Source: Opitutus sp. GAS368 (GTDB lineage Bacteria; Verrucomicrobiota; Verrucomicrobiia; Opitutales; Opitutaceae). Taken from it: a stretch of 6,218 bases of DNA. This document shows positions 1 to 6,218 of this stretch, piece after piece. The DNA lies in contig CAMATV010000203.1 in NCBI GenBank assembly GCA_945861235.1, positions 1-6,218 of the forward strand. Reading direction: 5' to 3'. How positions within the stretch are numbered: position 1 is the stretch's first letter; each line of letters begins with the position of its first letter. The notes under the pieces are model-generated. The model was not told the DNA's origin, searched no databases, and saw nothing but the letters and a program-made list of their open reading frames with translations. A program made the position numbers and the translations under genes.

Positions 1-2201
1 GCGAGCGTCGTACCCTCGAGGTCCGGCAGAATCACGAGGTCGAAACCCAATCCCTTCGCCTTGTGAATCGTCATCACCCGCACCACGCCCGCCGCTTCGG
101 TATCTCGCACCGTAAAACGTTCCGCGAACTCCAGAAACTCCGCGACATCACGGCTCCCACTCTCGTCAAACTCCGCCGCCGCTCCCACCAGCAATCGCCC
201 TCGCTCGGTGCTAAACTCATCATGGTCGATGACTGGCCCGAGCGTTCGTAACCACACCTCGATCGTCCCCGCAAACCCGTGCTCGTGAATCTGCCCGAGC
301 ACGTGCGCGGTCAACGCATCGCCGCTCCCGATCCCGGCCTCGTGCAAGCACGCACCGAGCGGCGTCATGTTCACGTGCTCCTGCGCGAGCGTGTCCCCGG
401 GATGCGCCGCGGCCCGCAGCAACGCCAGCAGCGCAGCCGTCAGCGGATTGTCCATCGCCACGTGCAGGTCGCTCTCGGCCACCGCCGCGATCGGTCCTTC
501 GCGGCGCAAAAATTCCGCGAGCGCCGCCGCCGTCTGATTGCTCCGCACCAACACCGCGACTTCCAGCCCACGCGCCAATGCCTGGGTCTCCCGCAAAATG
601 TTCAACGTCTCCGCAAAGCGCCCGGCCTCGTCATCCGCGTGACGCAATTCCGCCCAGCCCCCGAGCTCCGGCTTCGCGCTGACATGCGCCCGCCACTCGC
701 GCGCCCACGCTGCGGCCGCCGCCGGCGGGACGCTCACCGCCAGCGCCGCGGCGTCACCAAATATCCGATTCACCATCGCGATCACCGCCGGCCCCGAGCG
801 ATACGATGCATCCAACCGTCCTTCGTGGATGGTCCCGGGTGCCGCGGCGTTGTAGCGGTCGAAGATTTCGCGAAACAACCGCGGATCCCCGCCCCGCCAC
901 GCAAAAATCGCCTGCTTCACATCGCCCACATAAAACAAACTGCGCCGCCCTTCCGGGTCCTGCACCGCCTCGTCGATCAGATTCTTCAATACACTCCACT
1001 GCGCGTAACTCGTGTCCTGAAATTCGTCCAGCAACCAGTGGTCAAACTTCGCGTCGAGCCGCCAGTCGATCAACAGCCGCGCGTCGCCCCCGACTCCGCT
1101 CGACAACACCGGCACCTGCCCGTCGATGCCGGGCAACAACAGACGCAGCACATCCGCAAACGTCAGCCGCCCCGCGCGCCGCACCGCCTCGTGATAATTG
1201 ACCTCGTAGCCGCGCAAGACGGCAAACAAGCCGCGCGTCCGCTCCAGACTCCGCCCGAGTTCGGCACCCGCGATCCCGGCGACCAGGTCGACCAACGCGG
1301 TCCGCGCCCGCGCCTCCAGCGTCACTTTTTTCCGCTCGATCATCAGCTCCACGCCCTCCGCACCGGAGTTGAGCTCGTCCCATATCTTGAGGCTATTCCC
1401 CACCAAATATTTTACCGGGCCCGGGAGGGGCGCACCCGGTGACCACTCCGGCAGCGTCGCAAAAAAATCCTGCAAACGCGCGCATTGTTTTTCGTTCAAC
1501 GCCTCCCACGGCAACGCCGCGTGCAGTTCCGCCGCTGCCGGCACGCGCCGTCCGGCGGCGGCGAGCCCCGGACATCCCTCCGGCCAGATCACCCCGGCCT
1601 GGCCCCAACGCGACGCCTCCGGCGCCGCCAAGAAAGTATGCCCGTGCGCGTCCAAGAACTCGTCGAGCAACCGCGCGAGTCGTTTCTCTTCCACACCGAA
1701 CGTCGCACGCTTGAACGCCTCGATGAATTCCCGCTGCGCCGCGTCCGGCTCGCCCGCCGCTGCAAACATCCGCCGCAGCACCCGCCGCCGTTCCCGTCGC
1801 GCCGCCGCCTCTTCCATGATTTGAAACTCCCCCGTCAATCCAAGCTCGAAGGGAAAGCTCCGCACCACGCGCGCGAAAAATCCGTCCAGCGTCCCGAGAC
1901 TCAGCCGCGGCATCGCCTCCACCACAGCCCGCAGCAGCCTCAAAAAATCCGCCGTCGTCAACGCCGGCGCGTGCACGTCATGCGCCAGCTTGGACGCCGC
2001 GTCTTCCGACGCAGCAGCGCGCGCCAGCTTCTTGAGGATTTCGTCAAAAAACTCTCCCGCCGCCTTCCGCGTAAACGTCAGCGCCACGATCCGCTCCGGC
2101 GGCGCTCCTCCCGCCAGCAGCTGCACGAAGCGGTTCGTCAACGCATAGGTTTTCCCCGAGCCGGCCGACGCCAAAATCATCTCATGTTTCAGCTGACTCA
2201 T
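1..2201 (-). CDS. addA: AddA-like UvrD/SF1A helicase (helicase-nuclease subunit), 3' end outside the window
   Basis: Likely the ATP-driven 3'-5' DNA helicase subunit of an AddAB-type enzyme that unwinds and resects double-strand breaks before RecA loading, in the cytoplasm. Translating the minus strand from the ATG at 2201 gives 733 codons without a stop to the left edge. SF1A motifs appear in order: Walker A ASAGSGKT (11-18); motif Ia ALTFTRKAAGEFF (about 40-52); Walker B/motif II LLDEFQDTS (390-398); motif III VGDVKQAIFAWRGGD (425-439); motif IV ASYRS with Y467 and R468; motif V TIHKAKGLGF (711-720). GDVKQ in motif III is typical of AddA/RecB-like helicases rather than UvrD or Rep. Motif VI and the C-terminal PD-(D/E)XK nuclease domain expected of AddA are beyond the edge, so nuclease activity cannot be judged. 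The start overlaps the addB stop as ATGA and has a strong Shine-Dalgarno, implying coupled translation. A stand-alone UvrD-type helicase is the alternative, but the AddB-like partner favours AddA. Confidence 0.9.
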   Translation of the reverse strand, partial: MSQLKHEMILASAGSGKTYALTNRFVQLLAGGAPPERIVALTFTRKAAGEFFDEILKKLARAAASEDAASKLAHDVHAPALTTADFLRLLRAVVEAMPRLSLGTLDGFFARVVRSFPFELGLTGEFQIMEEAAARRERRRVLRRMFAAAGEPDAAQREFIEAFKRATFGVEEKRLARLLDEFLDAHGHTFLAAPEASRWGQAGVIWPEGCPGLAAAGRRVPAAAELHAALPWEALNEKQCARLQDFFATLPEWSPGAPLPGPVKYLVGNSLKIWDELNSGAEGVELMIERKKVTLEARARTALVDLVAGIAGAELGRSLERTRGLFAVLRGYEVNYHEAVRRAGRLTFADVLRLLLPGIDGQVPVLSSGVGGDARLLIDWRLDAKFDHWLLDEFQDTSYAQWSVLKNLIDEAVQDPEGRRSLFYVGDVKQAIFAWRGGDPRLFREIFDRYNAAAPGTIHEGRLDASYRSGPAVIAMVNRIFGDAAALAVSVPPAAAAAWAREWRAHVSAKPELGGWAELRHADDEAGRFAETLNILRETQALARGLEVAVLVRSNQTAAALAEFLRREGPIAAVAESDLHVAMDNPLTAALLALLRAAAHPGDTLAQEHVNMTPLGACLHEAGIGSGDALTAHVLGQIHEHGFAGTIEVWLRTLGPVIDHDEFSTERGRLLVGAAAEFDESGSRDVAEFLEFAERFTVRDTEAAGVVRVMTIHKAKGLGFDLVILPDLEGTTL

Positions 2202-5017
2202 GCGCTGCCCTCCCGCGCCACACTCGCCGCGACGCCTTGGTGAAACAGCTCCGCAAACTCATCCCAGTCCGCCTCGCGACCGAAGATTTCGCGGGGCGGC
2301 CAAAATTCTCCCGCCACCACCGCCGTCGCCACGCCCTCCGCGCAGCGCTCCGCCGAGGCTTGGAGCTCTCGGGAAAATCCCGCCCACATCATGACCGCCG
2401 TCCCACCCGCCGCCTTCGGCAGGTTAAAATAGCCGCACGCCACTGCGTCACCCCACGCGGCCGCGACTGCCCGCCGATACATCGGCAGCTGCAGATCCTT
2501 CCACACGCGTATTTTTCCTTCCGCGTCCGCCCAACGCATCCACTCCGGCCGCCCGTCATCCTCGGGGCGCACCGCACGCCCATGCGCTTCGTCCGGCTCC
2601 ACCACCGTGTCGCCCGTCTTGTAGTCGAGCACGCGCACGCGCCCATCCACGTGCCGGTCGATTCGGTCAATCTTTCCACTGATTGTCAGCCCACCGAGCG
2701 GAAACGAAAATTTCCACTCGACCTCCACCGTGCGCCAACCGTCGGCGCGCTCGCGGGCCTCCACCTCCGCCGTCGCGCGCAGACGTTGCCGCGCCGACTC
2801 CAACTGCACCACGAGTGGCAGCGTCAGCTCCGTCCCGTAGCGCACACGCGCCACGCGTTCGAATTGCTCCAGTAAAAATTCCCGTATCCGGTCCGCGTCG
2901 ACGCAATTTTGCATCGCCTCGCTTTCGCCAAGCTGCTGCAATGCTGAGTGCACGAGGGTCCCGAAGTCGCCCGCATCGAGTTCATCCTTGGCCGGATCGA
3001 CCCGCGCCATGCGCAGTCCATGCCGCAGATAAAATCGCAACGGGCACGCCAACCAGTCCCGCAGCGCCGTCACGGATATTTTATTCGGCGACGCGACCAC
3101 CCGGGGCCGCATCGGCCAGGCCCGCGCCCAGGGCAGATTGGGGCGTGACGCCTCCACTTTGCGAAACAGCTGCTCCACCCTCTGCGGCAGCTCCGCCTCG
3201 GCGCAGCGCAACAGCAGCCGCGACGGCCGCAGTGGATCACCCGCGTTCGAGGTTTTCCCCAGCAACACGTCCATGCGTCCGGTGTCGCCATGCCGCCACG
3301 CCGCCAGCGCGGTCAGCAGATACGCATCCCGGGCAAACCGCTCCGCATTGGTGTTGAGCCCGAGGCTGACCCGCAATGCCTCCGGCAAAAACACGTCGCC
3401 CACGGTCGCCTCGGGCACGTTTCCATCGTTGACCCCGGCCACCACAAGATGCGGCGCGTCCTCCCACAATAGCTCCAGCCAGCCGAGCAAATCGAGCGCA
3501 CCCGCCGGTCGTTCCGCCGTCCTCACCTCCGCCGCAAATGCCCCGAGTGCCACGGCCCACCGCTCCGCGAGCGTTAGCTCCGCACCGCCCCAACCGGCCA
3601 GCGCCCGTCCCGCCTCGCGCAATGTCGCCGTCCAGGCCACCGCCGATTCCGCGAGCGCCGCGCCCGGATCAATCCGCCGCGCCCCGAAAATCATCACTAA
3701 CGCCGCCGCCGCATTGTCCGGAAACGTCCCGGTCGTCAGCACGGCACGCAATTCCCCCAGCGCGGTCAGCCCGACCGTCGCCACCGGAAAACTATCCGCG
3801 TGCAACCGCGCCGCAGCGAGCGTCGGCGGCAGATGCTTGGCTCGCAATGAATCGAGTTCCCGCAACATCTCTGCGGCCGAAAATCTCCCCGCCGCCCGCG
3901 CCCGCAACCATGCGAGCACATCCGGACAGCGCAGCACCGCTGCCCCTGCCTCGAAACTCGGCAGGGCCGCCCACTCCGCCAAAGCCACCAAGAGCGCGTG
4001 CAGTCCGTCCTGCGCTCGCGCCTTACCTTCGGGATTGAAGGCCACGATTCCCGCCCGCGCTAGGGCTCGCTCCGCGAGCGGCAGCACTTCCGTATCCGCA
4101 ACGCCAACACCGAGCACGCCTTCCGCTCGGGCGTAGCTCCGCGCCGCCGTCACTAGGTACTCCGCTTGGGCCGCCGGATTGGCGCAGACCCGCACCCGCT
4201 GCTCAAAGCAGCGCAACGTGATCAATCGCCGCTCCCACCGCGCCACCACCGGCCGTCCCCAGCCATCGAAGTTTTCCGACTCCTCTGCCGGCGCATACAC
4301 CACCACGTCCACCCGCACTCCCTTCCCTGCGTGCGCCGCCAGCGCGCGCAGCGCCAAGGGCAACGGATCGGGCGTCCCCAGCACCACGATTTTTTCCACC
4401 CCCGCCGGTAAAAGCGGATCGCCAGCCGCCGCGATCCGTACCGCCTTCTCGTCGCACCGCCCAATCCCCGCCAGTTTTTCGTCGTAGCGACTCTCCAACG
4501 CGCCGAGCTGACGCCAGCGCTCCGTTTCGGGACATTCCGCGCCCACCCGTCCCACGACGTCCGCCATCCGCAGGCCACCCTCGCCCAACGCCACTTGCAG
4601 CCGCCCAAATTCCGCGCCGAGCGCGAGCGCCCAAGCCGCATTGCGCTCCGGTGGATCGACGGGAAACACGTCCCGGCAATCGGCCAAATCCACTTCCCGC
4701 AATACTTCCACCCAAGCGAGCAGCGATTCGATCCGCGCCGCCGCCCCCGTCGGCAAACCGTGCGTCAGCAGGGCATCAGGCGTCACTACGCGCGGCGGAA
4801 ACACCGCCTGCCCTCGGCGGCTCGCGTGTTCGGCCAGCGCCTCGCGCAGCCGCCGACCCGCTTGCCGCGTCGGCACCACCACCAACCGATTCGCCAGATC
4901 GAGCGGAGCCTCGCCGCCCCAACCCGCCGCCAGCCACTCGACCGCTTGCGCCAATAGCGGACGTTCCCAGGAGAGGAAATGCCGGGTGATCGGAGTGTTA
5001 TGGGCAGGAAAATCCAC
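2198..5017 (-). CDS. addB: AddB-like PD-(D/E)XK nuclease, helicase-nuclease subunit
   Basis: Likely the AddB-type partner of the downstream helicase in double-strand-end resection. The protein has 939 residues. The N-terminus carries a helicase-like fold: VVVPTRQAGRRL (46-57) sits where AddB-family proteins start their helicase-like core, but there is no GxxGKT Walker A, so this domain is probably an inactive scaffold as in RecC. GVNDGNVP (528-535) matches the conserved region of the second helicase-like domain. The C-terminal RecB-type nuclease domain is intact: C658 in WLACPLRFY, H690 in GTLVHSAL, D784 in GKIDRID, D798 and K800 in DYKTG, and Q843/Y847 in the QxxxY motif. The Cx2Cx5C cluster that binds iron-sulfur in Bacillus AddB is missing; after K800 only C861 and C892 remain. 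The start is GTG: an in-frame TGA at 5027-5029 excludes a longer protein, and a later start would remove the RHFLSW region. No Shine-Dalgarno is evident. The length is somewhat below the roughly 1,150 residues of Bacillus AddB and near that of alphaproteobacterial AddB. Confidence 0.9.
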   Translation of the reverse strand: MDFPAHNTPITRHFLSWERPLLAQAVEWLAAGWGGEAPLDLANRLVVVPTRQAGRRLREALAEHASRRGQAVFPPRVVTPDALLTHGLPTGAAARIESLLAWVEVLREVDLADCRDVFPVDPPERNAAWALALGAEFGRLQVALGEGGLRMADVVGRVGAECPETERWRQLGALESRYDEKLAGIGRCDEKAVRIAAAGDPLLPAGVEKIVVLGTPDPLPLALRALAAHAGKGVRVDVVVYAPAEESENFDGWGRPVVARWERRLITLRCFEQRVRVCANPAAQAEYLVTAARSYARAEGVLGVGVADTEVLPLAERALARAGIVAFNPEGKARAQDGLHALLVALAEWAALPSFEAGAAVLRCPDVLAWLRARAAGRFSAAEMLRELDSLRAKHLPPTLAAARLHADSFPVATVGLTALGELRAVLTTGTFPDNAAAALVMIFGARRIDPGAALAESAVAWTATLREAGRALAGWGGAELTLAERWAVALGAFAAEVRTAERPAGALDLLGWLELLWEDAPHLVVAGVNDGNVPEATVGDVFLPEALRVSLGLNTNAERFARDAYLLTALAAWRHGDTGRMDVLLGKTSNAGDPLRPSRLLLRCAEAELPQRVEQLFRKVEASRPNLPWARAWPMRPRVVASPNKISVTALRDWLACPLRFYLRHGLRMARVDPAKDELDAGDFGTLVHSALQQLGESEAMQNCVDADRIREFLLEQFERVARVRYGTELTLPLVVQLESARQRLRATAEVEARERADGWRTVEVEWKFSFPLGGLTISGKIDRIDRHVDGRVRVLDYKTGDTVVEPDEAHGRAVRPEDDGRPEWMRWADAEGKIRVWKDLQLPMYRRAVAAAWGDAVACGYFNLPKAAGGTAVMMWAGFSRELQASAERCAEGVATAVVAGEFWPPREIFGREADWDEFAELFHQGVAASVAREGSA
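2208..2214 (-). promoter_or_regulatory. Shine-Dalgarno of addA inside addB
   Basis: The minus strand reads GGGAGGG here, with GGAGG ending 7 nt before the addA ATG. It lies within the last codons of addB. Together with the ATGA stop/start overlap it supports the chosen addA start and suggests translational coupling, so that the two subunits are made in balanced amounts. It is the only convincing Shine-Dalgarno among the four starts in the window. Confidence 0.75.
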
Positions 5018-5032
5018 GCGTCGCGATCATGG

Positions 5033-5054
5033 GAGCCCGCAGGCCGAGCCCGCA
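5033..5054. repeat. Two 9-bp direct repeats upstream of addB
   Basis: GAGCCCGCA occurs at 5033-5041 and again at 5046-5054, separated by GGCC, giving a 13-bp period. The pair ends 16 bp upstream of the addB GTG, where a promoter or leader would be. It could be a protein-binding site or a structured leader element, but a short GC-rich direct repeat can arise by chance. The repeat itself is certain; any function is conjecture. Confidence 0.5.
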
Positions 5055-5118
5055 AGCAGCGTCCGCCTCCTCCCCGCATCAGACCATCAGGTTTCGCGCC
5101 AGCCCCTTTCCTCCCCAT

Positions 5119-5156
5119 TAAAACGACAAAACCCCGCCACTCGGTGAGTGCGGGGT
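5119..5156 (-). terminator. Rho-independent terminator of rpsT
   Basis: On the minus strand the RNA forms ACCCCGC plus ACTC, a 3-nt ACC loop, then GAGT, one bulged G, and GCGGGGT. This is an 11-bp GC-rich stem (5131-5156) followed by TTTTGTCGTTTTAA. It starts 33 nt after the rpsT stop and ends about 100 bp before addB, so it should end the rpsT transcript and separate it from addBA. On the plus strand the stem is not followed by a T-tract, so the terminator is directional. Confidence 0.85.
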
Positions 5157-5188
5157 CCGCCAGAAAAAATCCTGACCGGTCCGTCGGC

Positions 5189-5449
5189 TTACTTCGCGAA
5201 GACGATCTTCGCGATCTTGGCCTTGGCGCGGGAAGCGGCGTTCTTGTGAACGACGCCCGACTTGACGGCCTTATCCATCGCTGAGGTGTAGGCCACGGCC
5301 GCAGTCTTGCTGGCGGCGGCATCCTTGGAGGTGACAGCCGCATTGAGCTTCTTGTGAAGCGTCTTCAGGCGGGTCTTGGCGCCTTGATTGCGAGTTTGGA
5401 GACGGGCTGATTTGCGCGCTGCTTTGATGGCAGATTTAGTGTTGGCCAT
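5189..5449 (-). CDS. rpsT: 30S ribosomal protein S20
   Basis: S20 is a small basic protein that binds 16S rRNA early in assembly of the 30S subunit. The 86-residue product starts MANTKSAIKAARKSARL, the hallmark N-terminus of the family (usually about 85-90 residues), and is rich in Lys, Arg and Ala, fitting the three-helix bundle. SAMDKAVKSGVVHKNAASR (about 57-75) matches the conserved C-terminal half, where most S20 proteins have DKAAxKGxIHKNxAxRxKSR. An in-frame start 34 codons upstream exists but would add a sequence foreign to S20, so the ATG at 5447-5449 is chosen. No Shine-Dalgarno precedes it. On the minus strand a TTGACT (5498-5503) resembles a -35 box, but no good -10 lies 16-18 bp downstream, so the promoter is not assigned. 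The gene is probably monocistronic given the terminator behind it. Confidence 0.97.
   Translation of the reverse strand: MANTKSAIKAARKSARLQTRNQGAKTRLKTLHKKLNAAVTSKDAAASKTAAVAYTSAMDKAVKSGVVHKNAASRAKAKIAKIVFAK
5194..5214 (-). repeat. Perfect 9-bp hairpin at the 3' end of rpsT
   Basis: TCGCGAAGA (5194-5202) and TCTTCGCGA (5206-5214) are perfect inverted repeats around a 3-nt loop. They cover the codons for the last residues of S20 (IAKIVFAK) and end just before the stop codon. A hairpin here could protect the 3' end of the mRNA or slow ribosomes, but the symmetry may only reflect codon choice for a repetitive Lys/Ala/Ile tail. A palindrome, GACCGGTC (5174-5181), and a run of six T on the minus strand (5164-5169) follow, before the main terminator. 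Confidence 0.6.
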
Positions 5450-5935
5450 AATCGTAGATGAATTTAAGTCGGCCAAAGACTCAAACGCCCGCCGGAGAGT
5501 CAAGGGTTTTGTCCGATCCCAACAAATCCTGTCTCCCCTTCCCGCTCGCATCTTGCCCGTAATTCACCCCTCACCTCAAGACGCGCACAGTACATTCTAA
5601 GAATCCCAGGACTGATCCTGTCGCCCGACCCCACCGCGTTGCCAAGGCCTCGCCGCACTCCCCCCGCACGCGGCGAGATCTGCCCCAGTCTCCTCTCCCC
5701 TCACACTGCGGTCGGCGCCTTCCTCGACCGGCTCCATCTGTGCGAACCCCTCTTTTTCCCCTCGTTGCACACCCCTTTTCACCCGCCACGCGGTCGATAG
5801 TCGCGTACTTCACCGGCAATTGCTCGCGCCGTCCCGCTTCATCCCTCTTGCTCTCGCTGCCGTCGACCGTTCCATGCCGTGGCTCGCCACGCTGGTCGGC
5901 CGGCGCTTTACCTGCAACGCTCCCTCCTCCTCACC
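5450..5935. other. Gene-free region between divergent rpsT and phosphatase-like gene
   Basis: No convincing coding sequence is seen in these 486 bases. The open frames present give Arg/Gly- or Pro/Ser-rich translations without recognisable motifs. It should contain the rpsT promoter on the minus strand and the promoter of the plus-strand gene, but no -35/-10 pair with good spacing is visible for either. The plus strand is strikingly pyrimidine-rich from about 5640 to 5780, with runs of C and T. Two small inverted repeats sit close together: ATTCT-A-AGAAT (5594-5604) and CAGGA-CTGA-TCCTG (5607-5620). No Pho-box-like direct repeat was recognised upstream of the phosphatase-like gene. Confidence 0.6.
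5594..5620. repeat. Adjacent small inverted repeats in the divergent intergenic region
   Basis: ATTCT-A-AGAAT (5594-5604) is followed two bases later by CAGGA-CTGA-TCCTG (5607-5620). Both are perfect 5-bp inverted repeats. They lie about 145 bp upstream of the rpsT start and 316 bp upstream of the plus-strand gene. An operator site is possible, but short palindromes like these are common by chance. Confidence 0.3.
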
Positions 5936-6218
5936 ATGAATCACTCCCACACCCTCGGGCTGCTCTCGCTCGCCACGGCCCTCGCCACCGCGGCCCACGC
6001 CCACCAGGCCACCGGCATCAAGCTCACCGAGCCCACCGCCCACTCCATCACCGTGTGGACGCGCATCACCCGCGAGGCCGAGCGCGCCGCCGACGATGGC
6101 CCGCTGCCCATCACGAAGCTCTTCGATCGCACCACGGGAAAAGACATTCCGTTCCGCGACAACGCCACCTACGCCAACGCCCGCCCCGAGCTCACGTTTC
6201 CCCCCGGCGCTAGCCTCG
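5936..6218 (+). CDS. Secreted protein, probable PhoD-family alkaline phosphatase, N-terminal part only
   Basis: Only the first 94 codons are in the window; the frame is open at the right edge. Residues 1-22 look like a signal peptide: MNHSHT, a hydrophobic core LGLLSLATALATAA, and an AHA site before H23, so the mature protein should be exported. The n-region has no Lys or Arg, which is unusual. Residues 26-44 (TGIKLTEPTAHSITVWTRI) resemble the first strands of the N-terminal domain of PhoD-like phosphatases, where GxKVGEVTxxSAIVWTR is typical; these enzymes are calcium/iron-dependent phosphodiesterases or phosphomonoesterases for phosphate scavenging. None of the catalytic metal ligands is in view, so the assignment rests on this short match alone. 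A GTG at 5879 in the same frame could give a longer start with three Arg in the n-region; the ATG is preferred because it directly precedes the signal-like core. No Shine-Dalgarno is evident. Another secreted protein with an Ig-like N-terminus is possible. Confidence 0.65.
   Translation, partial: MNHSHTLGLLSLATALATAAHAHQATGIKLTEPTAHSITVWTRITREAERAADDGPLPITKLFDRTTGKDIPFRDNATYANARPELTFPPGASL

Noticed and set aside
279..1442. A 387-codon open frame on the plus strand antisense to addA
   Set aside because: The translation is Arg/Gln/His/Pro-rich with no motif, and the opposite strand carries an uninterrupted helicase with all motifs in order. Long antisense frames are expected in GC-rich genes.
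3138..4136. A 332-codon open frame on the plus strand antisense to addB
   Set aside because: The product is a low-complexity Ser/Ala/Arg/Pro sequence without motifs, a shadow of the addB codon pattern.
5066..5075. GGGGAGGAGG on the minus strand as a ribosome site for a longer AddB
   Set aside because: The frame behind it that matches addB meets a TGA at 5027-5029, so it cannot serve addB.
4786..5343. A 185-codon minus-strand frame spanning the end of rpsT, the terminator and the start of addB
   Set aside because: It overlaps two recognised genes in another frame, passes through the terminator, and encodes Pro/Arg-rich sequence without motifs.
5475..5503. rpsT promoter with TTGACT as -35
   Set aside because: The -35 match is good, but the hexamers 16-18 bp downstream have almost no resemblance to TATAAT, so it is not listed as a promoter.
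5571..5819. An 82-codon minus-strand frame in the divergent intergenic region
   Set aside because: Arg/Gly-rich translation of a pyrimidine-rich tract, no ribosome site and no recognisable domain.
5740..6213. A 157-codon plus-strand frame overlapping the phosphatase-like gene
   Set aside because: It is His/Arg/Pro-rich beyond 5936, a shadow of the frame that has a signal peptide and a PhoD-like start.

Overview
The window is GC-rich DNA whose genes fit a high-GC environmental bacterium. The pairing of an AddB-like protein with an AddA-like helicase beside rpsT, plus a secreted phosphatase-type gene, suggests Verrucomicrobia (perhaps Opitutaceae). This placement is tentative: it rests on general resemblance and no database search was possible.

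Layout, left to right. Positions 1-2201 (minus strand) hold the first 733 codons of a UvrD/AddA-type superfamily 1A helicase; it is open across the left edge, so its last helicase motif and any C-terminal nuclease domain lie outside. Positions 2198-5017 (minus) hold a complete 939-residue AddB-like protein with an inactive-looking helicase-like body and an intact PD-(D/E)XK nuclease domain. The two genes overlap by ATGA, and addA has a clear Shine-Dalgarno inside the end of addB. Positions 5018-5188 are a short intergenic gap with a rho-independent terminator for the gene upstream and a 9-bp direct repeat close to the addB start. Positions 5189-5449 (minus) encode ribosomal protein S20 (rpsT). 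Positions 5450-5935 are a pyrimidine-rich gene-free stretch between divergent genes. Positions 5936-6218 (plus) begin a secreted protein resembling the N-terminus of PhoD-family alkaline phosphatases; it is cut by the right edge.

AddB and AddA together would form a helicase-nuclease that resects double-strand DNA ends for RecA-dependent repair and degrades linear foreign DNA, equivalent to RecBCD. rpsT lies upstream in the same direction, but the terminator separates it from the addBA operon. The phosphatase-like gene is an independent, divergent unit.

I see no CRISPR array, mobile element, tRNA, rRNA or defence island. The most notable points are the loss of the three C-terminal iron-sulfur cysteines in AddB, its missing Walker A motif, the weak start context of addB, and a perfect hairpin at the end of rpsT. 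I see no evidence of a wholly new system; this looks like a mostly ordinary housekeeping region with a divergent AddAB.
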